64,000 nucleotides of DNA from Lentzea terrae (GTDB lineage Bacteria; Actinomycetota; Actinomycetes; Mycobacteriales; Pseudonocardiaceae). The stretch lies in the NCBI RefSeq assembly GCF_003265345.1, contig NZ_QFWW01000004.1:318774-382773 (forward strand). The letters are read 5' to 3'. Positions within the stretch are counted from its first letter, which is position 1. Each line of letters starts with the position of its first letter. Both the position numbers and the translations under genes were made by a program. Shown piece after piece: positions 23,367-32,162 of the stretch. The notes below the pieces were generated by a model. That model did no database searches. It had not been told where the DNA came from and was given only the letters and a program-made list of their open reading frames with translations.

Positions 23367-24410
23367 TCACAGTGTCCTGGTGACCTTGTTCAGGCCGCGC
23401 GGGCTGTCCGGATCGCCGCCGCGTGCCAGCGCCAGCCCGTAGGCCAGGCGTTGCACGGGAAGGATTTCCAGCACCGGGGCCACTTCCTCCGCCGTTTCCG
23501 GGATGGTGATGGAGAGGGTGGCGCCCATCTTCTCGGAGGCCGAACCGACGGCCACGACGTCCGCGCCGCGCTGGTGCACCACGTCGAGGGCGTCGCGCAG
23601 TGAGTCGCCGCCCTTGCCCAGGGACGTGATCGCGAGGACCGCCGTTTCGCCGTCCACTGCGGCGACCGGGCCGTGCAGCAGGTCGGCGCCGCTGTACGCG
23701 CGGGCCGCGAGGTACGAGGTCTCGGCCAGCTTCAGGGACGCTTCCAGTGCCGTGGCGTAGGAGTAGCCGCGGCCGGTGGTCAGGACGCGGTCCACGAAGC
23801 GGTACCGGCGCACGGCCTCGTCGACGGTCGGAGCGGACTGGTCCAGCGTCACCTGAGCCAGGTCGCCCAACGAAGCCGCCGCCGCGCCATCTCCGCCGCG
23901 CACCGCGTCGATCAGCAGGTACAGCGCGAGCAGCGTCGCCGAGTAGGTCTTGGTGGCGGCTACGGCGTGTTCGACGCCTGCCGAGACGTCCACCGAGAGT
24001 TCGGCGGCCGCGTTCAGAGGCGACGAGGCCGTGTTCGTCACGGCCACGGTCAGCGCGCCGCGGCGACGATAGGAGGCGGTCACCTCCAGCAGGTCGGGGG
24101 AGCCGCCCGACTGGGACACCGTCACCAGCAACACGTCGCGCAGGTCGGGCTCGGCGCCGTACAAAGTCGTCGTCGAAGCGGAGACCAGGCCCGCCGGGAG
24201 CTGCAGCAGGATCTCGGTGAGGTACTTCGCGTAGATCGCGGCGTGGTCGCTGGACCCGCGCGCGGCGAACAGCACGAAGCGAGGTGCGCGCTCGCGGATC
24301 ACGGCGGCGACCTCGGCGATCGACGAACGTGACGCGTAGAGCGACGAGAAGATCGACGGCTGTGCGGCGATCTCCGCTGCCATGTGCCGGCCTGGCTGGG
24401 GCGTGGTCAT
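23367..24410 (-). CDS. SIS-domain sugar-phosphate enzyme, likely glucosamine-6-phosphate deaminase
   Basis: A 347-aa protein with two SIS domains. Domain 1 shows FVLFAARGSSDHAAIYAKY and SQSGGSPDLLEV, the phosphosugar loop; domain 2 shows TTGRGYSYATALEASLKLAE, and it ends in the GlmS-like PRGLNKVTRTL. This matches GlmS-type deaminases/isomerases that lack the glutaminase half. As the last gene of an importer/GH3 operon, it would convert glucosamine-6-P to fructose-6-P and ammonia after NagA. A sugar isomerase (AgaS-like) is the alternative. It overlaps GH3 by 4 bp. Confidence 0.83.
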   Translation of the reverse strand: MTTPQPGRHMAAEIAAQPSIFSSLYASRSSIAEVAAVIRERAPRFVLFAARGSSDHAAIYAKYLTEILLQLPAGLVSASTTTLYGAEPDLRDVLLVTVSQSGGSPDLLEVTASYRRRGALTVAVTNTASSPLNAAAELSVDVSAGVEHAVAATKTYSATLLALYLLIDAVRGGDGAAAASLGDLAQVTLDQSAPTVDEAVRRYRFVDRVLTTGRGYSYATALEASLKLAETSYLAARAYSGADLLHGPVAAVDGETAVLAITSLGKGGDSLRDALDVVHQRGADVVAVGSASEKMGATLSITIPETAEEVAPVLEILPVQRLAYGLALARGGDPDSPRGLNKVTRTL

Positions 24411-25825
24411 GTGGTGCCTTTCAGGATCAGCTCGGCCGCGGCTCGGAGGCTCACCCGAGAACCGCCGTGGGTGTCGATGCGGGCGACGCTGCCCAAGTCC
24501 GGACCCGGCACACCGGTTTCGACGTGCACCACGTCCAGACCCAGATTAGTTAAGTTTGTTACCAGTTGTCGAGCGGCAGTGTGGCGGTGGGCGTCTCGCG
24601 TCACCACCACAATCGTCCGGTCGCCGGCGGCTCGTGCAACTTCTTCCGCGGAGATGTCGCGGGACGCGATCACCTCGGTGCCGGGCAGCACCTCGCGCAG
24701 GTAGGGGCCCATGCCCCACGGGACGTCGCCCACCGCGATGGACGGATCCACCACCAGGTCGACGACCACCGGAGACGTACCGACACTAACCCGGCCGCGC
24801 ACCTCGACCGCACGTCGAGCGGCTGTGAGACCTATCTCGGCGTCGTGGGCGTCCACCGTGGACGGTGGCAGGCCGAGAGCCAGGGAACGGGCGGCGGCCT
24901 GGGCCAGGCGTTCCTCGGAGAGCTCGCCGGACTTCACCGCTCCGACGATCGAATCGATCAGCCACTGGAGGTCGGCGTCGTCGAGCGCGATACCGCCCAG
25001 GCAGAGGGCGTCCACACCGGCGGCCAGCGCGCGGACCGCGCCGTGGGCCAGGTCGCCGCCCACCGCCTTCATGTCCAGGCCGTCGGTGATCACTGCGCCG
25101 GTGAAACCGAGCTCGGTGCGCAGCAGGTCGATCGCGTGCTTGTTCAGCGTGACGGGAGCGCTGCCCCACTCCGGCACGACGAGGTGGCCGGTCATGATCG
25201 AGCGGACGCCCGCGTTGACGGCCGCCTGGAACGGCACCAGTTCGACGGCGCGGAGTTGTTCCTCGGTGCGCGGGAGCACGGGGAGCTGCTCGTGCGAGTC
25301 CTCTGTGGACGCTCCGTGGCCGGGGAAGTGCTTGGCGCAGGCCGCAACGCCGACGGCCTGGAGGCCCTCGACCCACGCGGCCACGTGGCGTGCGGCCAGG
25401 ACCGGATCCGAGCCGAACGCGCGGACGCCGATGATCGGGTCGTCCAACGTCAGCACCAGATCCGCGGACGGCGCGAGGTTCAACGAGATGCCACAACGAG
25501 CCAAACGCGCACCGATCGACACAGCGACCGAGCGGGTCAGGTCGAGGTCGTTCGCCGCGCCCAGGGCGTGGTTGCCCGGCACCTCGGAGCCGCGGCCCGC
25601 GTCGAGCCGCGTGACGTCGCCGCCCTCCTCGTCGATGCCGATCACCACGTCCGGGCGCACCGAGCGGAGCTCACCGCAGAGCGCGGTCACCTGAGCGTCG
25701 TCGACGACGTTGCGCCCGAAGAGCACCACGCCGCCGAGGCCGTCAGCAACCCGCCGCAGCAACCAGTCGGGGGCGGTCGTTCCGTGAAATCCGGGCAGCA
25801 GAACGGCAGCGGCCAACTGATCCAC
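24407..25825 (-). CDS. Glycoside hydrolase family 3, beta-N-acetylglucosaminidase (NagZ-like)
   Basis: A 472-aa GH3 enzyme without a signal peptide. The NagZ signature KHFPGHG followed by a DSH motif (KHFPGHGASTEDSHEQLP) supplies the acid/base His loop, and the nucleophile is the Asp in AVITDGLDMKAV. The extra 130 residues after the barrel form a second alpha/beta domain seen in Gram-positive NagZ. It should split imported GlcNAc disaccharides or muropeptide-derived GlcNAc-MurNAc in the cytoplasm. It lies 3 bp after the permease gene, in the dasABC-type operon. Confidence 0.86.
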   Translation of the reverse strand: MDQLAAAVLLPGFHGTTAPDWLLRRVADGLGGVVLFGRNVVDDAQVTALCGELRSVRPDVVIGIDEEGGDVTRLDAGRGSEVPGNHALGAANDLDLTRSVAVSIGARLARCGISLNLAPSADLVLTLDDPIIGVRAFGSDPVLAARHVAAWVEGLQAVGVAACAKHFPGHGASTEDSHEQLPVLPRTEEQLRAVELVPFQAAVNAGVRSIMTGHLVVPEWGSAPVTLNKHAIDLLRTELGFTGAVITDGLDMKAVGGDLAHGAVRALAAGVDALCLGGIALDDADLQWLIDSIVGAVKSGELSEERLAQAAARSLALGLPPSTVDAHDAEIGLTAARRAVEVRGRVSVGTSPVVVDLVVDPSIAVGDVPWGMGPYLREVLPGTEVIASRDISAEEVARAAGDRTIVVVTRDAHRHTAARQLVTNLTNLGLDVVHVETGVPGPDLGSVARIDTHGGSRVSLRAAAELILKGTT

Positions 25826-25828
25826 GTG

Positions 25829-26647
25829 TCATCCCTTCACTGCACCGGCGGTGACGCCGGCGACCATCTTGCGCTGCACGATCAGGAAGAAAACGAGTGC
25901 GGGCACGGTGAACAGGACGGACGCGGCCATCGCGCCACCCCAGTCGGTGCCGAAGGCGGTCTGGAAGCCGGACAGCCAGACGGGCAGGGTTTCCCTGTCC
26001 TGGCTGCGGATCAGCACCTTGGCGAACAGGAACTCGTTCCACGCCGTGATGAACGCGAAAACCGAGGTGGCGACCAGACCCGGTCCCAGCAACGGCAAAG
26101 TCACCTTCTGGAACGCGCCCCAGCGGCCGCAGCCGTCGACCATCGCGGCCTCTTCGAGCTCGACCGGGATGCCGTTGACGAAGCCGCGCAACGTCCACGC
26201 GCAGAACGGCAGCGTCACCGCGAAGTACACCAGGACAAGAGAAGTCAGGTGTTCGTAGAGCTGGAGATCCCGCATCATCAGGAACATCGGGATCAGCAGC
26301 GCCTCGAACGGCGCCATCTGCGCGACGAGCATCAGCAGCACGAACGATTTGCGGCCGCGGAACGCGAAGCGCGACATGGCGACCGCCGCGGTGATGCCGA
26401 CGACCACAGCGGCGAGCACCGCGGTGAGCGTCACCATCAGGCTGTTGCCCAGTGACGACAGGAAGCCCGGCTTGGTCCACGCGGTGACGAAGTTCGTGAA
26501 AGTCACGGACAACGGCACGAGGTCGTAGTCCGACGTGATCGTCGAGCCCTTGGGCTTCAACGCGGACGTGATCATCCAGTACGTCGGGAAGAGGAAGAAC
26601 AACGCGAGCAAGACGCCCGCGACGTTCGCAGCAGACTTCTTGAGCAT
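25829..26647 (-). CDS. ABC sugar permease, DasC-like
   Basis: A 272-aa protein with six membrane segments of the MalG type. The coupling motif EEAAMVDGCGRWGAFQKVTLPL (shown in part: EAAMVDGCGRWGAFQKV) lies near residue 165. It opens MLKKSAANVAGVLLALFFLF. It pairs with the preceding MalF-type gene, with a 1-bp overlap. The context next to a dre site and dasR indicates a chitobiose/GlcNAc importer. Confidence 0.85.
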   Translation of the reverse strand: MLKKSAANVAGVLLALFFLFPTYWMITSALKPKGSTITSDYDLVPLSVTFTNFVTAWTKPGFLSSLGNSLMVTLTAVLAAVVVGITAAVAMSRFAFRGRKSFVLLMLVAQMAPFEALLIPMFLMMRDLQLYEHLTSLVLVYFAVTLPFCAWTLRGFVNGIPVELEEAAMVDGCGRWGAFQKVTLPLLGPGLVATSVFAFITAWNEFLFAKVLIRSQDRETLPVWLSGFQTAFGTDWGGAMAASVLFTVPALVFFLIVQRKMVAGVTAGAVKG

Positions 26648-27648
26648 CAGATCTTGCCCTCCTCCGTCTGCAGCAGCCGGCGCAGGTACTGGAACGTGAT
26701 CAGGCCGAGGATGAGCATCATCAGCACGCTGATCGCGGCCGCGACGCCGAAGTGGCTCTTCGCGATGCCTTCCAGGTACTGCAGCACGGAGAGCGTCGTG
26801 CTCTCACCGCTCGGACCGCCCTCGCGCATCACCCAGATCTGGGCGAAGACCTTGAAGTCCCACAGCGTCGACAGGAACGTCACCATCATCAGCAGCGACC
26901 GGATCTCCGGCCACGTGACCGCGCGGAACGTCTGCCAGCCGGAAGCCCCGTCGATGCCCGCCGCCTCGTAGAGGTCACGCGGAATGCCGACGACTCCGGC
27001 GTACAGGGAGAACGCGAGGAACGGGATCGCCTGCCACACGATCAGCAGGCCGACGACCGACAGCGTCGAAGTGCCAGAGGAGAACCAGGAGTAGCCGGCG
27101 AACGAGTCGAACCCGAGCTGCACCAGGGTCTTGTTCAGGATTCCGTAGTTCTGGTCGAACATCCACTGGTAGACCGTGGTGGACGCCAGGATCGGCATGG
27201 CCCACGCGCACAGCATCGCGATCTGCAGGGCGATCCGCACCCACGGCGTGAGTGCGCGCATCAGCAACGCGATCAGCAGGCCCGCGCCCACCGACGAGCC
27301 GACGACGGCGACGGTGAACACGACGGTCCGCAGCGTGACGGTCCAGAAGCGCTCGTCCTGCAGCACCGTCACGTAGTTGTCGATGCCGGTCCACACGATC
27401 TCGCCGCGGACCAGTTCACCGAGGTTGAGCTGGCGGAAGCTCGTCACGAAGACCGAGACGACCGGGAACCCGATCAGCCAGAGGATCGCGATGAGCGCCG
27501 GAGCCAGCAGCAGGTAGGGCAGCGCCCGGTCGAAGGCGCCGCCCCGGCGGCGACGCTTGCGCGCCCCACCCGTCACGGCAGGCGGCAGCGCCGGCGGGGT
27601 GGTGCCCCCGGCCGGCGCTGCCGTTTCGGTCGTCTTGACGGCCGTCAT
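26647..27648 (-). CDS. ABC sugar permease, DasB-like
   Basis: A 333-aa MalF-type permease with a 35-residue charged, Ala/Pro-rich N-terminus (GARKRRRRGGAFDRALP) and six membrane segments. The coupling helix is YEAAGIDGASGWQTFRAV near residue 240. It forms the heterodimeric channel with the DasC-like protein. It begins 10 bp after the binding-protein stop. No ATPase is encoded in the operon, as in Streptomyces das, where MsiK serves several importers. Confidence 0.85.
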   Translation of the reverse strand: MTAVKTTETAAPAGGTTPPALPPAVTGGARKRRRRGGAFDRALPYLLLAPALIAILWLIGFPVVSVFVTSFRQLNLGELVRGEIVWTGIDNYVTVLQDERFWTVTLRTVVFTVAVVGSSVGAGLLIALLMRALTPWVRIALQIAMLCAWAMPILASTTVYQWMFDQNYGILNKTLVQLGFDSFAGYSWFSSGTSTLSVVGLLIVWQAIPFLAFSLYAGVVGIPRDLYEAAGIDGASGWQTFRAVTWPEIRSLLMMVTFLSTLWDFKVFAQIWVMREGGPSGESTTLSVLQYLEGIAKSHFGVAAAISVLMMLILGLITFQYLRRLLQTEEGKI

Positions 27649-27658
27649 CTCAGCTGGG

Positions 27659-28933
27659 CTAGCCCATCGCCTTGGTGACGGCTTCGCTCGCGTCCTTCGT
27701 AGCCTGGTCCAGCGACTTGGCGCCGGTCAGGTACGCGGTCAGCGCGTCCTTCAGCGGGTTCTGGCCCGCCTCGACGGCCGCCCACTTCGGCGTCACCGGG
27801 GTGACCTTGCCGTTCTGGGACGAGCTGGCCATGGCCTTGCCGAGCGGCGTGGTGGCGAGCTTCGCGGTGTCCTTCGAGGTGCCGGGCACAGCGCCGCCCT
27901 CGGCGAGCTGCTCCTGGTACTTCTTGGACGACAGCAGCGCCAGGTACTTCTTGGCCGCGGCGGAGTTCTTGCTGGCCGCCGGGATGGCGAGGTTCGAGCC
28001 GCCGAGGAACACCGGCGCGGTCGAGCCGGCCTTCTTGGACGGGATCGGGAACGCCGCGGTCTTGTCCTTCAGGTCCGGCTTGGCCTTGACGGCACCGGCG
28101 AGCTCCCACGGCAGACCGACCATCATGCCGACGTTGCCCGTGCCGAAGACCTCCATCTGCTGCGGCTTGGCCTCGTCGGTGTCGGCCGGCGCCTTCTTGG
28201 TGGCCGAGGCGTCGTACAGCGCCTTGTAGGCCTCGAAGCCGGCCTTGGCCTGCGCGGTGTCGAGCGCGCCCGCCCACTTGCCGTTGTCCTGCTTGGCGAC
28301 GTCACCGCCCTCGTCCCAGAGCAGCGAGAGCAGGAAGTACCAGGACTGACCGGGCAGGTAGAGGGCCTGGAAGTCCGGGTTGGACGCGTTCGCGGCCTTG
28401 AGCTTGTTGATCGCGTCGATCCACTCGGCCCGTGAGGTCGGCGGCTGCGCGATGCCGGCCGCCTGGAACAGGTCGGTGCGGTAGATGACGGTGCGGTTCG
28501 CCGCGTAGAACGGCACGCCGTACTGCTTGCCGTTGAGCGTCAGCGAGTCCTTCAGGCCGCCGAGGTACTCGGCCTCGTTGAACTGCTTCGCGTCCGCGGT
28601 GAGGTCCATCAGCGTGCCCTGGTCGGCGAAGCTCGCCGTCTGGGTGTTGCCGAGCTCGATGACGTCGGGCGGGGTGCTGCTGGCCAGCGCAGTGGTCAGC
28701 CGCTCCTGGATGCCGCCCCACTTCTGGACCTCGTACTTGACCTTGATGCCGTTCGCGCTCTCGAACTCCTTGTTCAGAGCGTCGGTCAGGGTCGTCGGCG
28801 CGGAGCCGTCCATGAGCCACACGGTGATCTCTTTGGTCTCCGTGCCGCTACCGCTGTTCGTGCTCGTGCCACATCCCGACACGGCCACTGCCAGTGCGGC
28901 GGCACCAGCAGCGAGTCCTCTCCAGCCCTTCAC
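27659..28933 (-). CDS. Extracellular sugar-binding lipoprotein, DasA-like
   Basis: A 424-aa type 1 solute-binding protein. The signal peptide ends in the lipobox VSGC (Cys21), followed by a Ser/Thr/Gly linker. The maltose-binding-like fold shows ITVWLMDGSAPTTLTDALNK at the mature start, IELGNTQTASFADQG, and LGGSNLAIPAASKN before the second hinge. It is the first gene of a five-gene operon (binding protein, two permeases, GH3, SIS). The GTG start is 45 bp from a dre site. The likely ligands are chitobiose or GlcNAc. Confidence 0.86.
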   Translation of the reverse strand: MKGWRGLAAGAAALAVAVSGCGTSTNSGSGTETKEITVWLMDGSAPTTLTDALNKEFESANGIKVKYEVQKWGGIQERLTTALASSTPPDVIELGNTQTASFADQGTLMDLTADAKQFNEAEYLGGLKDSLTLNGKQYGVPFYAANRTVIYRTDLFQAAGIAQPPTSRAEWIDAINKLKAANASNPDFQALYLPGQSWYFLLSLLWDEGGDVAKQDNGKWAGALDTAQAKAGFEAYKALYDASATKKAPADTDEAKPQQMEVFGTGNVGMMVGLPWELAGAVKAKPDLKDKTAAFPIPSKKAGSTAPVFLGGSNLAIPAASKNSAAAKKYLALLSSKKYQEQLAEGGAVPGTSKDTAKLATTPLGKAMASSSQNGKVTPVTPKWAAVEAGQNPLKDALTAYLTGAKSLDQATKDASEAVTKAMG

Positions 28934-28978
28934 AGTCGCGCCCTTTCAGCAAGCCCGGCCCCTCGGCCGGAACGCCCA

Positions 28979-28994
28979 AGTGGTGTAGACCAAT
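28979..28994. promoter_or_regulatory. DasR-binding (dre) site upstream of the dasA-like operon
   Basis: AGTGGTGTAGACCAAT matches the DasR core TGGTCTAGACCA with one change. It is 45 bp before the dasA-like start and 163 bp before dasR, in the divergent region, so it can control the importer and possibly dasR. Confidence 0.85.
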
Positions 28995-29156
28995 GCGGAA
29001 CAGCGTGTGCCGCGTCACCCCTCCTGTCAAGCACGTTGCCAAAGCGTTGCGGAGTCGTCCGACCAATTTCGTGTCGATTGGCGGGGGTTCGAACGCACGA
29101 AAGGACCCGGACAAGGCATCCTTGTGATGCGTGACATGGAGTGCGAGGAGGAGGCC

Positions 29157-29912
29157 ATGCTGGAGACGACGCCTGCATCAGGCGTGGACGCCAGGACGCG
29201 TGCACAGCGCGAGCCGAAGTACTGGGGTCTCAAGCGGCACCTGCTCGACCTGCTGAGGGCATTGCCGCCTGGTTCGCCGATCCCAACGGAACGGTCGCTG
29301 GCCGCGGAGTTCGACGTCTCCAGGACCACGGTCCGCCAGGCGCTCGCCGAGCTGACGGTCGAAGGGCGACTGCTCCGGGTGCAGGGCAAAGGCACCTTCG
29401 CGGCCGAACCCAAGGTCGCCCAGAGGTTGCAGCTGTCTTCGTACACAGAGGACATGCGGGCCCAGGGCCGCGTGCCGTCGTCGAAGCTCATCGAGGCCTC
29501 CGAGATGCCTGCGGAGGCAGAGCTGGCGCGGCTGCTCGGCGTGCGTCCCGGTGCCAAGGTGCTGCGCCTGCACCGCCTGCGCCTGGCCGACAACGAGCCG
29601 ATGGCGATCGAGACGACGCACCTGGCGCTGGGCCGGTTCCGCGGACTCCGCCGCTACCTGGCGCCCGGTGCCTCGCTGTACCAGGTGCTGTCCGAGCGGT
29701 TCGGCGTCGAGATGGGACACGCCGAGGAGACGATCGAGACCGCACTCGCGTCGCCTGAGGAGGCGGAGCTGCTCGGCGCCGACATCGGCCTGCCGATGCT
29801 GCTGCTGTCGCGGCACTCGTTCGACACCGAGGGCAACCCGATCGAGTGGGTCCGGTCCGTCTACCGCGGTGACCGGTACAAGTTCGTCGCCACGCTGAAC
29901 CGGCCGTCTTGA
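29157..29912 (+). CDS. dasR: GntR/HutC-type regulator DasR
   Basis: A 251-aa protein whose ATG 29157 follows GGAGGAGG. The winged helix holds [21 protein letters not shown] (in part [17 protein letters not shown], residues about 45-62) and the UTRA ligand domain shows [40 protein letters not shown] and [16 protein letters not shown]. These stretches are nearly identical to Streptomyces DasR, whose effectors are glucosamine-6-P and GlcNAc-6-P. With two dre sites in the window it forms a feedback circuit over nagA and the importer. It is divergent from the dasA-like operon. Confidence 0.92.
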   Translation: MLETTPASGVDARTRAQREPKYWGLKRHLLDLLRALPPGSPIPTERSLAAEFDVSRTTVRQALAELTVEGRLLRVQGKGTFAAEPKVAQRLQLSSYTEDMRAQGRVPSSKLIEASEMPAEAELARLLGVRPGAKVLRLHRLRLADNEPMAIETTHLALGRFRGLRRYLAPGASLYQVLSERFGVEMGHAEETIETALASPEEAELLGADIGLPMLLLSRHSFDTEGNPIEWVRSVYRGDRYKFVATLNRPS

Positions 29913-29922
29913 TCGGCCGGGC

Positions 29923-31383
29923 ATGATTTCGTGGGGCACACCGCGCGCCCGCGCGGTGCTGGCCACGACGATCCTCGGTTCGGGCATGGCGATGCTCGAC
30001 GGCACGATCGTCAACGTGGCACTGCCCCGGATCGGCGCCGAGTTCACCGCGTCGGTGACCGATCTGCAGTGGATCCTGAACGGCTACATGCTGGCGCTGG
30101 CCTCGCTGATCCTGGTCGCGGGATCACTGGGCGACCGGTTCGGCCGCCGCCGGGTCTACATGATCGGCGTGGTGTGGTTCGGCGTCGCGTCGCTTTTGTG
30201 CGGCGTCGCGTGGGATGTCTGGGTGCTGGTCGCCGCGCGCGTGCTGCAGGGCGTGGGCGCGGCGCTGCTGACGCCGGGTGCCCTAGCGATCCTGCAGTCG
30301 TCGTTCAACCGCGAGGACCGCTCGCGCGCGATCGGCGCCTGGTCGGGCCTGTCCGGCGTGGCCACCGCCATCGGGCCGTTCGTCGGCGGGCTGCTCGTGC
30401 AGGCGTGGTCGTGGCGGCTCGCGTTCCTGGTGAACCTGCCGGTGGCCGTCGTGTGCGTGTGGCTCGCGCTGCGGTTCGTGCCGGAGTCGCGCGATGCCGA
30501 GGCCGGCCACCCCAACTACCTCTCGGCGCTGGTCGGCGCGGTCGGCCTGGCTCTGCTGACCGGCGGCCTGGTCGAGCAGTCGTATCTCGTGGCCGGGCTC
30601 GGGCTCGTCGCGATGATCGCGTTCGGTGTGCTCCAGGTGCGCTCGGCCGACCCGCTCGTGCCGCCTTCGTTGTTCCGCGACCGCACGTTCCTGGTGGCGA
30701 ACCTGCTGACGTTCCTGGTCTACGCGGCGCTGGGCGGCGTGATGATGCTGCTGATCCTCCAGCTCCAGGTGTCGCTCGGCTACTCGCCGACGGCGTCCGG
30801 CCTGGCCAGTGTGCCGATCACGATCATCATGCTGCTGACCTCGTCGACCTCCGGCAAGATCGCGCAACGCCACGGCCCGCGCTGGCAGCTCGTCATCGGC
30901 CCGATCCTCGTCGGCCTCGGCATGCTGCTGCTCCGCGGCGCCGTACCCGGCTCGACCTACCTGACGGGCGTCCTGCCCGGCATCGTGGTCTTCGGCATCG
31001 GCCTGGCCGTGGTGGTCGCGCCGGTCACCGCGACGGTGATGGCCGCCGCACCCGACCACCACGCGGGCGTCGCGTCCGGCGTCAACAACGCCGTGGCGCG
31101 CACCGGCAGCCTGCTCGCGATGGCCGTGCTGCCCGCGGCGATCGGCCTGACGGGCGACGACTACACGAACCCGGCGATCATGACCTCCGCGTGGGAGATG
31201 GCGCTCGTGCTGTGCGCGGTCGCGTCGATCATCGGCGGCCTGCTCGCGATCGGGGTGGACAACGGGGTGCTGGCCAAGGAGCACGAGCAGCCGGACAACC
31301 CGCACCCCGGCGAGTGCCTGCACTGCGGGGTGGAGGGGCCGCCGACGCACGTCCGCTCCGGTGGTGAGCACGCTCGCTCGTGA
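29923..31383 (+). CDS. MFS drug exporter, DHA2/EmrB-QacA family
   Basis: A 486-aa protein with 14 predicted membrane segments. Family marks are the opening LDGTIVNVALPRIGAEF (motif D1), LVAGSLGDRFGRRRVYMIG (motif A, loop 2-3) and GPFVGGLL (motif C, antiporter). A hydrophilic 40-residue tail contains a Cys/His cluster (HPGECLHCGVEG) that might bind a metal, unusual for this family. It is 10 bp after dasR but probably unrelated; it overlaps the methyltransferase by 4 bp, so an export/modification pair is possible. Confidence 0.88.
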   Translation: MISWGTPRARAVLATTILGSGMAMLDGTIVNVALPRIGAEFTASVTDLQWILNGYMLALASLILVAGSLGDRFGRRRVYMIGVVWFGVASLLCGVAWDVWVLVAARVLQGVGAALLTPGALAILQSSFNREDRSRAIGAWSGLSGVATAIGPFVGGLLVQAWSWRLAFLVNLPVAVVCVWLALRFVPESRDAEAGHPNYLSALVGAVGLALLTGGLVEQSYLVAGLGLVAMIAFGVLQVRSADPLVPPSLFRDRTFLVANLLTFLVYAALGGVMMLLILQLQVSLGYSPTASGLASVPITIIMLLTSSTSGKIAQRHGPRWQLVIGPILVGLGMLLLRGAVPGSTYLTGVLPGIVVFGIGLAVVVAPVTATVMAAAPDHHAGVASGVNNAVARTGSLLAMAVLPAAIGLTGDDYTNPAIMTSAWEMALVLCAVASIIGGLLAIGVDNGVLAKEHEQPDNPHPGECLHCGVEGPPTHVRSGGEHARS

Positions 31384-32162
31384 CTGGTTTCGCTGCGGGT
31401 GAGGAGCAGTGGCGGGCGCGACTGGGCGCGTTGCGGCAGGTCGTTCGGCAGGAGCTGGTGTCCCGGCAGCTGGCGGCTCACTTGCCGCGTTCGACTCCGT
31501 TGCGCGTGTTGGACGTCGGGTGTGGTCAAGGCACGCAGATGCTGCGACTGGCTCGGGCCGGCCACGACGTGACCGGGGTGGACTCATCGGCGGTCTTGCT
31601 GGGCGAGCTCAGGCGTGCCGTGTCCGACGACGTCCGCGTGCGGGTGCGCACGGTGCAGGACGACATCCGGAACCTGGCTTCGCTGTTCGACCCCGGAAGC
31701 TTCGACGTCGTGCTGTGCCACGGCGTCCTGATGTACTTCGCCGATCCCGAGCCGGTGCTGGACGACCTGGCGCGGCTGGTCGCACCGGACGGCGTGCTGT
31801 CGCTGCTGGTGCGCAACGGTGATGCGCTGGCGATGCGGCCAGGTCTGCTCGGCGACTGGGACGCGGCGCGACGGGCGTTCGAGAGCTCGTCCTACGACAA
31901 CCGCATCGGGGTCGAGGCTCGCGCCGATCGCCTCGACGACCTGGTCGCCTCGCTGGCGGGCCGAGGGATGACGGTGCGCGCCTGGTACGGAGTGAGGGTG
32001 TTCACCGACACTGCCGCCACCGACGCGGCGTTGCCCGACGAACCTGAGCTAACAGCATTGCTGGCGTGCGAGGAGAGGGCCGGATCGTCCGACCCCTACC
32101 GTCGGGTGGCGGCGTTGACCCACGTGATCGCGAGTTCAGGCGGTCAGCACGCGAGCGAGTAG
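31380..32162 (+). CDS. SAM-dependent methyltransferase (class I)
   Basis: A 260-aa protein with a Rossmann methyltransferase domain: motif I VLDVGCGQGTQMLRLA near residue 45, the acidic strand 2 GVDSSAVLLGEL, and motif IV-like FDVVLCHGVLMYFADPEPVL. The last 80 residues resemble CmoM-like tRNA-uridine methyltransferases, but a small-molecule role is equally possible next to an MFS exporter. The start is GTG in a GTGA overlap. The 3' end overlaps the convergent dehydratase by 27 bp. Confidence 0.83.
   Translation: MTGFAAGEEQWRARLGALRQVVRQELVSRQLAAHLPRSTPLRVLDVGCGQGTQMLRLARAGHDVTGVDSSAVLLGELRRAVSDDVRVRVRTVQDDIRNLASLFDPGSFDVVLCHGVLMYFADPEPVLDDLARLVAPDGVLSLLVRNGDALAMRPGLLGDWDAARRAFESSSYDNRIGVEARADRLDDLVASLAGRGMTVRAWYGVRVFTDTAATDAALPDEPELTALLACEERAGSSDPYRRVAALTHVIASSGGQHASE

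Noticed and set aside
24566..26455. A 629-codon plus-strand frame opposite the GH3 and permease genes
   Set aside because: Antisense shadow; minus-strand genes have clear family motifs.
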